Positions 7,021 through 14,205 of a stretch of DNA of 64,000 bases are shown here, one piece after another. The DNA is taken from assembly GCA_932182025.1 (NCBI GenBank), contig CAKNXK010000027.1:186001-250000 (forward strand), in the 5' to 3' direction. The stretch comes from an uncultured Candidatus Melainabacteria bacterium (GTDB lineage Bacteria; Cyanobacteriota; Vampirovibrionia; Gastranaerophilales; Gastranaerophilaceae). The position numbers were made by a program, and so were the translations under genes. Each line of letters starts with the position of its first letter. The stretch's first letter is position 1. The notes under the pieces were generated by a model that saw nothing but the letters and a program-made list of their open reading frames with translations, searched no databases and had not been told where the DNA came from.

Positions 7021-9069
7021 ATGCAAAGAATTATTACTATATTTCTGTTGTTTTGTTTGAGTTTTAATCCGCTTTTAGCGGCACAAGATGAGTGCCGATA
7101 TTGCGATTTGGGTCAAATGTATGTTGGAGAAGATAAGTATGAAAAATTCAACAGAAAAATGTTTAATCTTAATACTAAACTTAACAAGTATGTTGCTCGT
7201 CCGGTGCATATTTTGTGGTCTTCTATAATTCCAAAATACGGCATGGATAGAATTCAGAGTGCATATTTGAATATTGAATATCCTAAAAGACTTGCAAGCT
7301 GCCTTTTACAGAAGGATTTTAAAGGAGCAAAAGACGAGACAAAACGATTTATAACAAATACAACTATAGGTTTGGGCGGTTTATATGACCCTGCGGAAAA
7401 GCTTTTCAAAATCAAACCGTCAACGGAAAATATGGATCAAGCATTGGCAAAATGCAATGTAAAATCGGGCTCTTTTCTTGTAATCCCGATTTTGAACACC
7501 TGCACTCCGCGCTCTTTGCTTGGAAGATTAATTGAAGCAGCACTTGACCCTTCGGTTTATTTTGCTTCGCCTGTTACTTCTTTGGTAAAGTTTGGTTTTT
7601 TTGTAAATAAAACTTCTTTTATGCAGCCTGTGGCTAAAATGATTGAGTCTGCTTATGCGGACCCTTATGACATTGCAAAGAAACTATATGGCATGGAGAA
7701 TTATATCAAAACATCTGACTTAGACAGAAAAGACTTATTGAGTACAGATGCAAAACTTCTTGAAGAAGAAATTATTGCCAATGTTCAGGATAAAAATGAG
7801 CTTCCAAATATTATGGAGCAGCTTAAACAGATTTATGATGAAGAAGCTGTTCTTGCAGGCATGGATGAACTTGTGGAAGGAGCTGAAACGGGTGCTGCGT
7901 GTGATTTAAAACCGGATATTGTTCTTGCTGATTATAAAGCTCAGTCTCCTGTTGTCGATTCAATGCGAACAGCTTTATTTGATGTTCCCGATTTAAATAA
8001 ATCTATCTGGCATGAGCTTTCTATTTGGAACAGAAGCTTTGCAAACAGGATTAAAACAGATTCTGTTAATATAGTTCAGAATAGGGATGATTATAATTTT
8101 AAATATATTTTGCAGAAAGATAAAACTGCGCCTGTTGTAATTCTTTATCCGTCAATTGGAGAGGGAATTACATGCCACCATTCTGTTGTGTTTGCAAAAA
8201 TATTCTATGACGAGGGTTACTCTGTTATTATTCAGGGAAATCATTTTCAATGGGAATTTGCAAAAAGCATGCCAAAAGGCTATTGCCCGGGGATACCTTC
8301 TGTAGATGCTGATAATTTGAGATTAGTGAGTCGAAAAATTATTGATAAATTAGAAAAAGAGCATGGTTGCAAATTCAGAGACAAAGTTCTTGTAGGAACA
8401 TCTTTTGGTGCAATGGCAACATTGTTTATCGGTGAAAAAGAAAGCAAGAATAACACTCTTGGGATTTCTAAATTTATTGCTATTTCACCGCCAATAGAAC
8501 TTGTTTATGCCATGAATCAGGTTGATAAGAACAGTGAAGAGTTTGACAAGAGCTCTCCTGAGGTAAAACATAAAACCGCAATAACTGCTGCAAAAATCTT
8601 GCAGATGTTTAAACAAAAGAGCGAACCGGATTTTAATTTCAAAGAACTACCTTTTACAGAAGAGGAAGGAAAACTGATAACAAGTTTTCTTTTAAGACAA
8701 AAACTCTCGGATTTGGTTTTTACACTTGAGGGTGCTTGTAAAACTCAAAAATGCGATATTTATAATTCAATTAATAACTTAAGCTATCGGGATTATGCTG
8801 AAAAATACCTTCTTGCAGAGTCAGGGGGAACTCTTGAAGATATCAGGTATGATGCAAGCCTTTATGCAATTGCAGGCTACTTAAAAGAAGGTAAAAACTA
8901 CAAAATTTATCACTCATTAGATGATTTTTTTGTTAACAAAAATCAACTTGAGCAAATAAAACTTTATTCACCATCAAATGTTGTTTGTTTAAATAACGGT
9001 TCGCATTTAGGATTTCTTTATAGAAAAGAGTTTATGGATGCGTTCAAAAAGGATATTGTGCTTAATTAG
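7021..9069 (+). CDS. MlaA-domain / alpha-beta hydrolase fusion protein
   Basis: The 682-residue protein begins with a signal peptide (MQRIITIFLLFCLSF..LLAA) that lacks a proper lipobox, although canonical MlaA is an outer-membrane lipoprotein. Residues about 38-235 are MlaA/VacJ-like: EKFNRKMFNLNTKLNKYVA, ARPVHILWSSIIPKYG, RFITNTTIGLGGLYDPA, LDPSVYFASP. MlaA removes phospholipids from the outer leaflet of the outer membrane. After a linker, residues about 355-680 form an alpha/beta hydrolase: APVVILYPSIGEGI strand, nucleophile elbow GTSFG with Ser461, candidate acid Asp634/635, and His662 in NNGSHLG. Lipid transport joined to a lipase-like enzyme suggests handling and cleavage of mislocalised phospholipids (inference). 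The Mla partners are not adjacent. Confidence 0.8.
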   Translation: MQRIITIFLLFCLSFNPLLAAQDECRYCDLGQMYVGEDKYEKFNRKMFNLNTKLNKYVARPVHILWSSIIPKYGMDRIQSAYLNIEYPKRLASCLLQKDFKGAKDETKRFITNTTIGLGGLYDPAEKLFKIKPSTENMDQALAKCNVKSGSFLVIPILNTCTPRSLLGRLIEAALDPSVYFASPVTSLVKFGFFVNKTSFMQPVAKMIESAYADPYDIAKKLYGMENYIKTSDLDRKDLLSTDAKLLEEEIIANVQDKNELPNIMEQLKQIYDEEAVLAGMDELVEGAETGAACDLKPDIVLADYKAQSPVVDSMRTALFDVPDLNKSIWHELSIWNRSFANRIKTDSVNIVQNRDDYNFKYILQKDKTAPVVILYPSIGEGITCHHSVVFAKIFYDEGYSVIIQGNHFQWEFAKSMPKGYCPGIPSVDADNLRLVSRKIIDKLEKEHGCKFRDKVLVGTSFGAMATLFIGEKESKNNTLGISKFIAISPPIELVYAMNQVDKNSEEFDKSSPEVKHKTAITAAKILQMFKQKSEPDFNFKELPFTEEEGKLITSFLLRQKLSDLVFTLEGACKTQKCDIYNSINNLSYRDYAEKYLLAESGGTLEDIRYDASLYAIAGYLKEGKNYKIYHSLDDFFVNKNQLEQIKLYSPSNVVCLNNGSHLGFLYRKEFMDAFKKDIVLN

Positions 9070-9082
9070 AAAGGAGAAAACT

Positions 9083-9388
9083 ATGTATTACAATGTTTTA
9101 GAATTGAAAGATTTGCCTGACAAGAAGATTGAAGGTTTTGTTATGAAAACTCTTCTTGAACACGGTGATTCAAGCCTTACGGTTGTTTCACTAAAGAAGG
9201 ATGAGATTGTAGATGATCATATTTCTGTTTGTGATGCTTGTGTAATTGTTTATGAAGGTGAAGTTGAACTTCATTTTGCAGCAGAAAAATTCACTGTTAA
9301 AAAAGGTGAATTAATTATGTTTAAAAAGGAACAAGAACATAAGGTTTTAGCACTTAAGGATACAAAATTCTTATTAATCAAAATCTAA
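9083..9388 (+). CDS. Small cupin-domain protein
   Basis: The 101-residue protein starts at ATG 9083 with AAAGGAG 7 nt upstream and lies 13 nt after the MlaA-hydrolase gene, so the two probably form an operon. It is a single cupin barrel: DDHISVCDACVIVYEGEVEL matches cupin motif 1 and KKGELIMFKKEQEHKVLAL motif 2. The metal-ligand set is incomplete: H and E positions of motif 1 are partly replaced (DDHIS), and one His (EQEHK) remains in motif 2, so metal binding is uncertain. Such proteins serve as small-molecule binding or regulatory modules, or as isomerases or dioxygenases when metal is bound. The ligand is unknown. Confidence 0.75.
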   Translation: MYYNVLELKDLPDKKIEGFVMKTLLEHGDSSLTVVSLKKDEIVDDHISVCDACVIVYEGEVELHFAAEKFTVKKGELIMFKKEQEHKVLALKDTKFLLIKI

Positions 9389-9436
9389 CATGCTTCTTTT
9401 TTTACAAAACTTAATCTTTAACAAAAGACATGTAAA

Positions 9437-9491
9437 CATGCTTCACTCATGGGTTTGCATGGCTTAATGCCTTGCAAACCATGTAAGCATG
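9437..9491 (+). repeat. Long imperfect hairpin in intergenic region
   Basis: CATGCTT (9437-9443) pairs with AAGCATG (9485-9491). GGTTTGCA (9452-9459) pairs with TGCAAACC (9473-9480), and after a T-T mismatch GGC pairs with GCC around a TTAAT loop. There is no T-tract, so it is not a normal terminator. It may be a small RNA, an mRNA 3' structure or a repeat remnant. The surrounding gap 9389-9683 otherwise holds only the promoter of the next gene. Confidence 0.6.
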
Positions 9492-9580
9492 GGTATTTTG
9501 CATGGGTGATATAGCCCAATCCTAGTAGATTTCAAACTTTTTAAATATGTAAAAAAGTCTTTACAATTGAATTTGATGGG

Positions 9581-9608
9581 TTGTAAAAGCGCGCTTACCC
9601 CATATAAT
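9581..9608 (+). promoter_or_regulatory. Vegetative promoter of the Cys-rich small gene
   Basis: TTGTAA (9581-9586), 16-nt spacer, TATAAT (9603-9608). A leader of about 70 nt leads to the GTG start at 9684. Confidence 0.6.
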
Positions 9609-9683
9609 AGAAATATAGTTGAGAAATCGGTTAAGATTTGGGGTAGATTTAACAACCGGATTGAGTTGTTTTTGGAGGAATAA

Positions 9684-9899
9684 GTGTTTAAAAGTCGTGA
9701 TATGGGAAGAGCTATAGCGGTTAAGAGATGGACGCCGACGGCGTTGGAATGCTATAAGCGCGGTTGTAACTGTGTTGGATGTTTTTATAGTGATTTTTTC
9801 AGTGCTACAGCACAAAAATGCCAGATGAAAGCTGCTGTTTTAGAGCTTGTTAGAACAATCGGCACGCCTAATGTAGAATTACCGCAGATTTTGGAGTAG
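9684..9899 (+). CDS. Small Cys-rich protein, unknown function
   Basis: The 71-residue product starts at GTG 9684, with a strong GGAGGA at 9674-9679. A cluster of five cysteines (23, 28, 30, 33, 46; ECYKRGCNCVGCFY ... KCQMK) suggests a zinc-binding knuckle or a metal site. The flanks RWTPTALECY and MKAAVLELVRTIGTP look strongly constrained, as in a conserved small-protein family. There is no signal peptide or membrane segment. A good promoter and ribosome-binding site support a real gene. It sits 72 nt upstream of the ribosome-hibernation factor gene. A DNA- or RNA-binding or regulatory role would fit a small zinc protein but is not shown. Confidence 0.75.
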   Translation: MFKSRDMGRAIAVKRWTPTALECYKRGCNCVGCFYSDFFSATAQKCQMKAAVLELVRTIGTPNVELPQILE

Positions 9900-9971
9900 A
9901 TTAAAAACTTAAGGGTTTAAAAAAATTCCAAGATGTTGTACAATTAAAAGGTAGCACATTAGGAGGTGTAA

Positions 9972-10325
9972 ATGCATATACATGTAAATGGTAGAAACAT
10001 TGAGATTACTGACGCTATTAAAGCTTATGTAAAAGAGAAATTAGGCAAAGTAGTAAACCACTACGATCAAATTACAGGTATTGATGTGGTTTTATCAGTA
10101 ATCAAAAACCCCGCAGCAACTGGAAAACATGTTGCAGAAGTTTCTTGCAAAATGAATACCGGTGTTGTTCGTTGTGAAGAGTCTGCTGAGTCAATGTACG
10201 AAAGCATTGATTTATTAGCTGATAAACTTGACAGACAGGTTAAAAAGTTTAAAGACAAATCTTTGTCTTCTGATAAAGCTACTATCCGTAACGCAGAAGA
10301 GAAAGAAGAAGAAGTTGAGGCATAA
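9972..10325 (+). CDS. hpf: Ribosome hibernation promoting factor HPF/RaiA, short form
   Basis: The 117-residue protein has the HPF/RaiA N-terminal fold from its first residue (MHIHVNGRNIEITDAIKAYV), continuing with KLGKVVNHYDQITGIDVVLS and ESMYESIDLLADKLDRQVKK, where basic residues contact 16S rRNA. The family occupies the mRNA/tRNA channel of the 30S subunit and inactivates ribosomes in stationary phase. The protein ends shortly after this domain with an acidic EEKEEEVEA tail and lacks the C-terminal dimerisation domain of long HPF. Start is supported by AGGAGGTG 7 nt upstream. It lies between the Cys-rich protein and a glycosyltransferase gene on the same strand. Confidence 0.93.
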   Translation: MHIHVNGRNIEITDAIKAYVKEKLGKVVNHYDQITGIDVVLSVIKNPAATGKHVAEVSCKMNTGVVRCEESAESMYESIDLLADKLDRQVKKFKDKSLSSDKATIRNAEEKEEEVEA

Positions 10326-10385
10326 TAGCAGGGAGTTAATTCCTACTTGGCAGGTAAACTACAGATAGTGAAGTAAGGTTGAAAA

Positions 10386-11165
10386 ATGATTAACAATAAA
10401 AAAGTTGTAGTTATAATGCCTGCTTACAATGCAGAAAAAACTTTAGAAAAAACTTATAATGAGATTTATCAAAATTTCGTCGACGAGATTATTCTTGTCG
10501 ACGATTTCTCTTCTGATAAAACAAAAGAGATTGCAAAACAGCTTAATATCACTACTATTGTGCATGAGAAAAACCTTGGTTACGGTGGTAACCAAAAATC
10601 TTGTTATCGAGCAGCGCTTAAAGCAGGTGCGGATATAGTTATTATGCTTCATCCGGATTATCAATATACACCTAAGCTTATTCCTGCAATTGCATCTATG
10701 ATGGCGTTTGATGAGTATGACGCTGTTATTGCTTCAAGAATGCTTGGAAATTCGGCATTAAAAGGCGGCATGCCTTTGTATAAATTTGTTTCTAACAGGT
10801 TTTTGACAGAGTTCCAAAACTTTGTTATTGGTCAAAAATTATCAGAATATCATACAGGATTTAGAGGTTTTACAAGAAAGATTTTAGAAACATTGCCTTT
10901 GGAAGATTGCAGTGACGACTTTATCTTCGATAACCAAATGCTTGCATTACTTTTTTATAATGATTATAAAATTGGCGAAATTTCTTGTCCTACCAAGTAT
11001 TTTAAAGAAGCTTCTTCGATTAATTTTGCGCGCTCATGCAAATACGGCCTAGAGGTTTTAAGGGTTAGTTTGGAATACAGACTTGCTAAGCTGGGGTTGG
11101 GTATAAGATTGTTTAACAAAGAAGGCAGAAAATTAGATCTGAATAAAGAGATGAAATATTATTAA
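10386..11165 (+). CDS. Glycosyltransferase family 2 (dolichol/polyprenyl-phosphate sugar synthase-like)
   Basis: The 259-residue protein has a GT-A fold: KVVVIMPAYNAEKTLEKTY, EIILVDDFSSDKT (nucleotide-binding Asp pair), KNLGYGGNQKSCYRAAL and MLHPDYQYTP, in place of the usual D-x-D segment. It is cytoplasmic with no membrane helices, and its length fits DPM1-type enzymes that load a sugar onto polyprenyl phosphate. HTGFRGFTRKILETLPLEDC and DDFIFDNQML match the later conserved acceptor region of this GT2 subgroup. Start follows GTAAGGTTG; rdgB starts 9 nt after its stop, so the two are probably co-transcribed. Sugar donor unknown. Confidence 0.85.
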   Translation: MINNKKVVVIMPAYNAEKTLEKTYNEIYQNFVDEIILVDDFSSDKTKEIAKQLNITTIVHEKNLGYGGNQKSCYRAALKAGADIVIMLHPDYQYTPKLIPAIASMMAFDEYDAVIASRMLGNSALKGGMPLYKFVSNRFLTEFQNFVIGQKLSEYHTGFRGFTRKILETLPLEDCSDDFIFDNQMLALLFYNDYKIGEISCPTKYFKEASSINFARSCKYGLEVLRVSLEYRLAKLGLGIRLFNKEGRKLDLNKEMKYY

Positions 11166-11174
11166 GGTTATAAA

Positions 11175-11744
11175 ATGAAGATTGTTTTAGCGTCATCAAA
11201 TGAGCATAAAGTAAAAGAGATTAATGCGATTGCAAATGGGTTTGGGGTAGAATTTGTACTTCCGCCTGCGGGTTTTGACCCTGTTGAAGACGGCATGACC
11301 TTTGAAGAAAACTCTTATATTAAAGCGCGTGCGGCATGGGAGATTTCCGGCACATGGTCATTGGCGGATGATTCCGGTCTTTGTATTGATGCGCTTGGCG
11401 GTAAGCCGGGGATTTATTCTGCAAGATATGCTGAAACCCCGCAAAAACGTATTGAACGTGTATTGGCTGAAATGCAGGGTGTTCAGGACAGAACTGCGCA
11501 TTTTGCTTGCGCCATGACTCTTTTAAACCCTGATGGAGATATTGCGTTTACTTATACAGGCATTTGTGAAGGCTCTATTATAACCGAACAGCGCGGTAGT
11601 CATGGTTTTGGCTATGACCCGATATTTTTGCTGAAGGATTCTGATAAAACAATTGCTGAACTCTCAGACGAGGATAAAAACAAAGTTTCACATCGTTCAA
11701 AAGCCCTAACCGCAGTTCTTAATCATCTGCGCTCATCCAACTAG
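11175..11744 (+). CDS. rdgB: dITP/XTP pyrophosphatase RdgB (HAM1 family)
   Basis: This 189-residue enzyme hydrolyses non-canonical purine nucleoside triphosphates (dITP, XTP, ITP) to the monophosphate plus pyrophosphate, keeping deaminated bases out of DNA and RNA. Family landmarks are all present: IVLASSNEHKVKEI at the N-terminus, TFEENSYIKARAAWEISG, the catalytic LADDSGLCIDAL, GIYSARYA, GHGFGYDPIF-like GSHGFGYDPIFLL, and the C-terminal KNKVSHRSKAL. Length is typical. The stop TAG overlaps the first base pairs of a dispersed repeat element. A candidate antisense-strand small RNA lies beyond that element. Confidence 0.95.
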   Translation: MKIVLASSNEHKVKEINAIANGFGVEFVLPPAGFDPVEDGMTFEENSYIKARAAWEISGTWSLADDSGLCIDALGGKPGIYSARYAETPQKRIERVLAEMQGVQDRTAHFACAMTLLNPDGDIAFTYTGICEGSIITEQRGSHGFGYDPIFLLKDSDKTIAELSDEDKNKVSHRSKALTAVLNHLRSSN

Positions 11745-11811
11745 TAGTTTGTTCCGAAGGAGCACCAGTAGTTCTTATTTTCATTAGTAGTTTTTCAAAA
11801 TGTGCTCCGCG
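11744..11811 (+). repeat. Covarying-stem repeat element, copy 1
   Basis: Stem GGAGCAC (11759-11765) / GTGCTCC (11802-11808) encloses a 36-nt loop with GTAGT boxes at 11768 and 11787; another GTAGT begins at 11744, 15 nt before the stem. Box spacing (24, then 19) and the 10 nt between the last box and the closing strand equal those of copy 3 at 52 kb, although the stem sequence differs. It begins at the rdgB stop codon. Confidence 0.75.
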
Positions 11812-11812
11812 C

Positions 11813-11904
11813 ATATATAAAAGCCCGTTTCACGGACCAAAAGAAAACAGGTCGGTTTTGAATCCTTCCTGTTAAGATTTTACACTAGCCGAAATATAAA
11901 TAGC
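11813..11904 (-). ncRNA. Candidate small RNA of about 90 nt
   Basis: A minus-strand promoter TTGTGT (11939-11934), 17-nt spacer, TATAAT (11916-11911) is followed by about 90 nt without a plausible ORF. The transcript would fold AACAGG with CCTGTT and end at a GTCCGTGAAACGGGC hairpin (11837-11823) followed by TTTTATAT. It resembles no RNA family I can name; SRP RNA was considered and lacks the GGAA-tetraloop helix. The remaining bases up to 12044 are AT-rich with nothing recognisable. Confidence 0.4.
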
Positions 11905-12044
11905 AATTTTATTATACACTAAATTTTCTGAAAACACAAATAATATGACGAAATATTAACTTATGTAACGATTATATATTCGTTATATATAAAAACGTCA
12001 ATTTTTGTTACAAATGTGGTTTTATATAAATAAGAGGACGAGCT

Positions 12045-12497
12045 ATGAACAGTTACAAATTTGACTCAATAGTAAATCGACAAGAAGCGGACGCATTGAA
12101 AGAGATGATTTTCAAGCGTGCAAGAGAGCGTGCTGAGTCAATGACAAAGGAAGCTCAAGAGTCTTATACCAGTGCGGTAAAAAACGATATAATGGATTTA
12201 GCAAGAGATACTTTTGTAGCTAAGAAGAATCCGTTTTCAATAAATACAGAACCTGTTGAGTCTGAGAAGCATGAAGAAGAAATAGGTTTTTCAAAACGAA
12301 GAGTTGAAGAGATTAAGTCACAAATAACATATCGCAATAAAGCTGTTTCAGAAGAAACGGTAGAAGAAACCATGGCAGATGCTCGTTCAGAGTTTAGCAG
12401 CAGGACTTCTTTTATGGGTGCATTGAACTTTTTGAATTCACAAGCATCTATATCTTTGGTGAATAAACGTGGCAAGAGTTTTGAAGCTCTTGCATAA
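12045..12497 (+). CDS. Coiled-coil-rich cytoplasmic protein of unknown function
   Basis: The 150-residue product starts at ATG 12045 with AAGAGGACGAG upstream. It is highly charged and predicted helical for most of its length: QEADALKEMIFKRARERAES, MTKEAQESYTSAVKNDIMDLA, EKHEEEIGFSKRRVEEI. The tail (TSFMGALNFLNSQASI, LVNKRGKSFEALA) is less charged. No signal peptide, no membrane helix, no enzymatic motif. The start of the protein (SYKFDSIVNRQEADAL) looks strongly constrained. It lies alone between a candidate small RNA and the prepilin genes, with its own AT-rich upstream region. I do not recognise the family. Confidence 0.65.
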   Translation: MNSYKFDSIVNRQEADALKEMIFKRARERAESMTKEAQESYTSAVKNDIMDLARDTFVAKKNPFSINTEPVESEKHEEEIGFSKRRVEEIKSQITYRNKAVSEETVEETMADARSEFSSRTSFMGALNFLNSQASISLVNKRGKSFEALA

Positions 12498-12549
12498 ATG
12501 TGTGTCCAATAATTATTTAAAAATTTATTGCAAAATTTTTGAAAAACAA

Positions 12550-12578
12550 TTGACACGATTGCGTAATTTTGATAGAAT
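12550..12578 (+). promoter_or_regulatory. Strong vegetative promoter of the prepilin gene
   Basis: TTGACA (12550-12555), 17-nt spacer, TAGAAT (12573-12578), with about 50 nt to the ATG at 12635. This is the best -35 in the window together with that at 57925. Confidence 0.75.
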
Positions 12579-12634
12579 GAACATATAAGAAGTATTCACT
12601 TAAGATTAAAATATAAGAAGAGAAAGGAATAACA

Positions 12635-13327
12635 ATGAAGAAGAATGGTTTCACTCTTGCGGAAGTTTTGATTACTTTAACAATTATTGGTGTTATCGCA
12701 ACCATGACTTTACCAGCATTGATGACTAACACACAAGAACAACAAGCAAAGACAGCTTTGAAGAAAGGTATCAATACATTAACTGAAGCAGCGCAGTTGA
12801 GCCAAGCTATTGATGGTATTGATTATGCATCTCTTTCCTCAACTGACACAAAGTCAACCGATATTCAAACTACCCCTTCGCTATTTGCGTTGTTAAGTAC
12901 AAGAACCCAAATAGATCCAATTAAATCTGGGGAAAGTAAGTTGGATTCTATGGCAAGTGGTAACAATGGGGGTTCTGGTAACTATGCTTTATTCTTTAGA
13001 GATGGTACTGCTTTGATATATAGCCCAAGTTCTGCAAATTCTTTATCAGATGAGGCATCTGCTATGCAAACCGATAATCTTCCATATGGTATTCCTGCAA
13101 TTTTTGATACCAATGGAGCTAAGGGACCTAATATAATCTCAAACTGTGACGGGAAGGTAGCTGGTGCAATTGAAGGTAGCACTTCTAAAGATGATGGTAC
13201 TCAAGATGGCTTAAATAAGAAATGCTCTTCTTCCAATCGTGTAATTAAAGACCAATTTGCTGTTAGATTGAGAGCAGGTTATGCAGTTCCAAACAGCTCT
13301 GCTGCTAGATGGGCGTTCGTAAACTAA
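12635..13327 (+). CDS. Type IV pilin/pseudopilin-like prepilin
   Basis: The 230-residue protein opens with a class III prepilin leader: MKKNG^FTLAEVLITLTIIGV, where cleavage after Gly5 and N-methylation of Phe are expected and Glu at +5 is present. The hydrophobic helix runs to about residue 30 and continues as the usual amphipathic alpha-1 (NTQEQQAKTALKKGINTL). The C-terminal globular part is Ser/Gly/Asp-rich with cysteines near 169 and 197 that could form a disulphide loop. It may be a minor pilin, a pseudopilin of a type II secretion system, or a competence pilin. AAAGGAA precedes the start, a strong promoter lies upstream and a terminator downstream, so it is monocistronic. Confidence 0.85.
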   Translation: MKKNGFTLAEVLITLTIIGVIATMTLPALMTNTQEQQAKTALKKGINTLTEAAQLSQAIDGIDYASLSSTDTKSTDIQTTPSLFALLSTRTQIDPIKSGESKLDSMASGNNGGSGNYALFFRDGTALIYSPSSANSLSDEASAMQTDNLPYGIPAIFDTNGAKGPNIISNCDGKVAGAIEGSTSKDDGTQDGLNKKCSSSNRVIKDQFAVRLRAGYAVPNSSAARWAFVN

Positions 13328-13344
13328 TTCTTTAGTTTATATAA

Positions 13345-13373
13345 TAAAAAAGACCGAGCAATCGGTCTTTTTT
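13345..13373 (+). terminator. Rho-independent terminator after prepilin
   Basis: Stem AAAGACCGA / TCGGTCTTT with a GCAA loop, A-tract before and seven T after. Confidence 0.92.
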
Positions 13374-13428
13374 TATTGTCTTAAATATGTTACAATTAAT
13401 TTATGAATTAGATATGAGGCTTTATATA

Positions 13429-14205
13429 ATGAAAAAATTAGGATTTACTCTTGCGGAAGTTTTAATTGCATTGGCTCTTGTTGGAATAGTATCTGCGTTA
13501 ACATTACCTACGCTTGTGTCTGAAAATCAGAAAAAAGCGCAGGCTACTGCACTCTCTGTTGCGGTATCAGATTTTGAAACGGCTATGCGCAGCATGATGG
13601 AAGCAGAGGATGTTACAGAACTCGTTGATACCAAAGCTTGGAAAAGAGTAGCAAATAATTTATCATCAGGTACATCTGAAGCTAATATAAGAAATTTTGT
13701 AGGTGATATTTCGGATTATATAGAATTCCAGTCATTTGATAGAAATGTATCTAATTTCTATCGTGGTAAAACTGTGCGTGACATTAATGGTAATAGTATT
13801 GGTGCCGGGAACTGGGCTATGAGTGGGAAGGTTGTATTTAGTACTAATAAAAATCTTGCTTATATGATGAATACAGGGAATGTTCAGAATAGAGTAATTA
13901 CAGCAGCGCAAGCTCTGACCAATGGTATAAATTTGCGTAATGTAGTAGCTTTTATAACAATTGATATTAATGGTTCTCAACCGCCTAATATGTTCGGTCG
14001 TGATATATTTTACTTCGAGTTGGGTGATGATGGAGTTCTTTATCCTTTTGGTGGACGTGATGTTTCTTTTATGGTTAATCAAGATGTCACTTCGACTTGG
14101 AATAATGCTAATAGCGTTTATGCATGTACAGATGCAGTGAAAGCCAGACTGGGTGTCGGCTGTACTGCCCGCTTAATAGAAAACGGTTATAAAATGGATT
14201 ATTAA
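13429..14205 (+). CDS. Second type IV pilin-like prepilin
   Basis: The start is placed at ATG 13429, preceded by ATGAGG, because the class III leader begins there: MKKLG^FTLAEVLIALALVGI; the upstream in-frame ATG would add 14 residues before the leader. The mature protein has Phe1 and Glu5, a hydrophobic helix to about residue 28 and a C-terminal globular region with Gly/Asn-rich loops (GNSIGAGNWAM, PPNMFGRDIFYFEL, FELGDDGVLYPFGG) and two cysteines near the end (YACTD, GCTAR). The DGVLYPFGGRDV stretch is common in minor pilins of this kind. It follows the first prepilin by about 100 nt. Its stop overlaps the next start codon (TAATG), implying translational coupling with the permease. Confidence 0.84.
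   Translation: MKKLGFTLAEVLIALALVGIVSALTLPTLVSENQKKAQATALSVAVSDFETAMRSMMEAEDVTELVDTKAWKRVANNLSSGTSEANIRNFVGDISDYIEFQSFDRNVSNFYRGKTVRDINGNSIGAGNWAMSGKVVFSTNKNLAYMMNTGNVQNRVITAAQALTNGINLRNVVAFITIDINGSQPPNMFGRDIFYFELGDDGVLYPFGGRDVSFMVNQDVTSTWNNANSVYACTDAVKARLGVGCTARLIENGYKMDY

Noticed and set aside
11813..11904. SRP RNA or 6S RNA
   Set aside because: No GGAA-tetraloop helix or 6S-type open-complex mimic can be drawn; left as an unclassified candidate.
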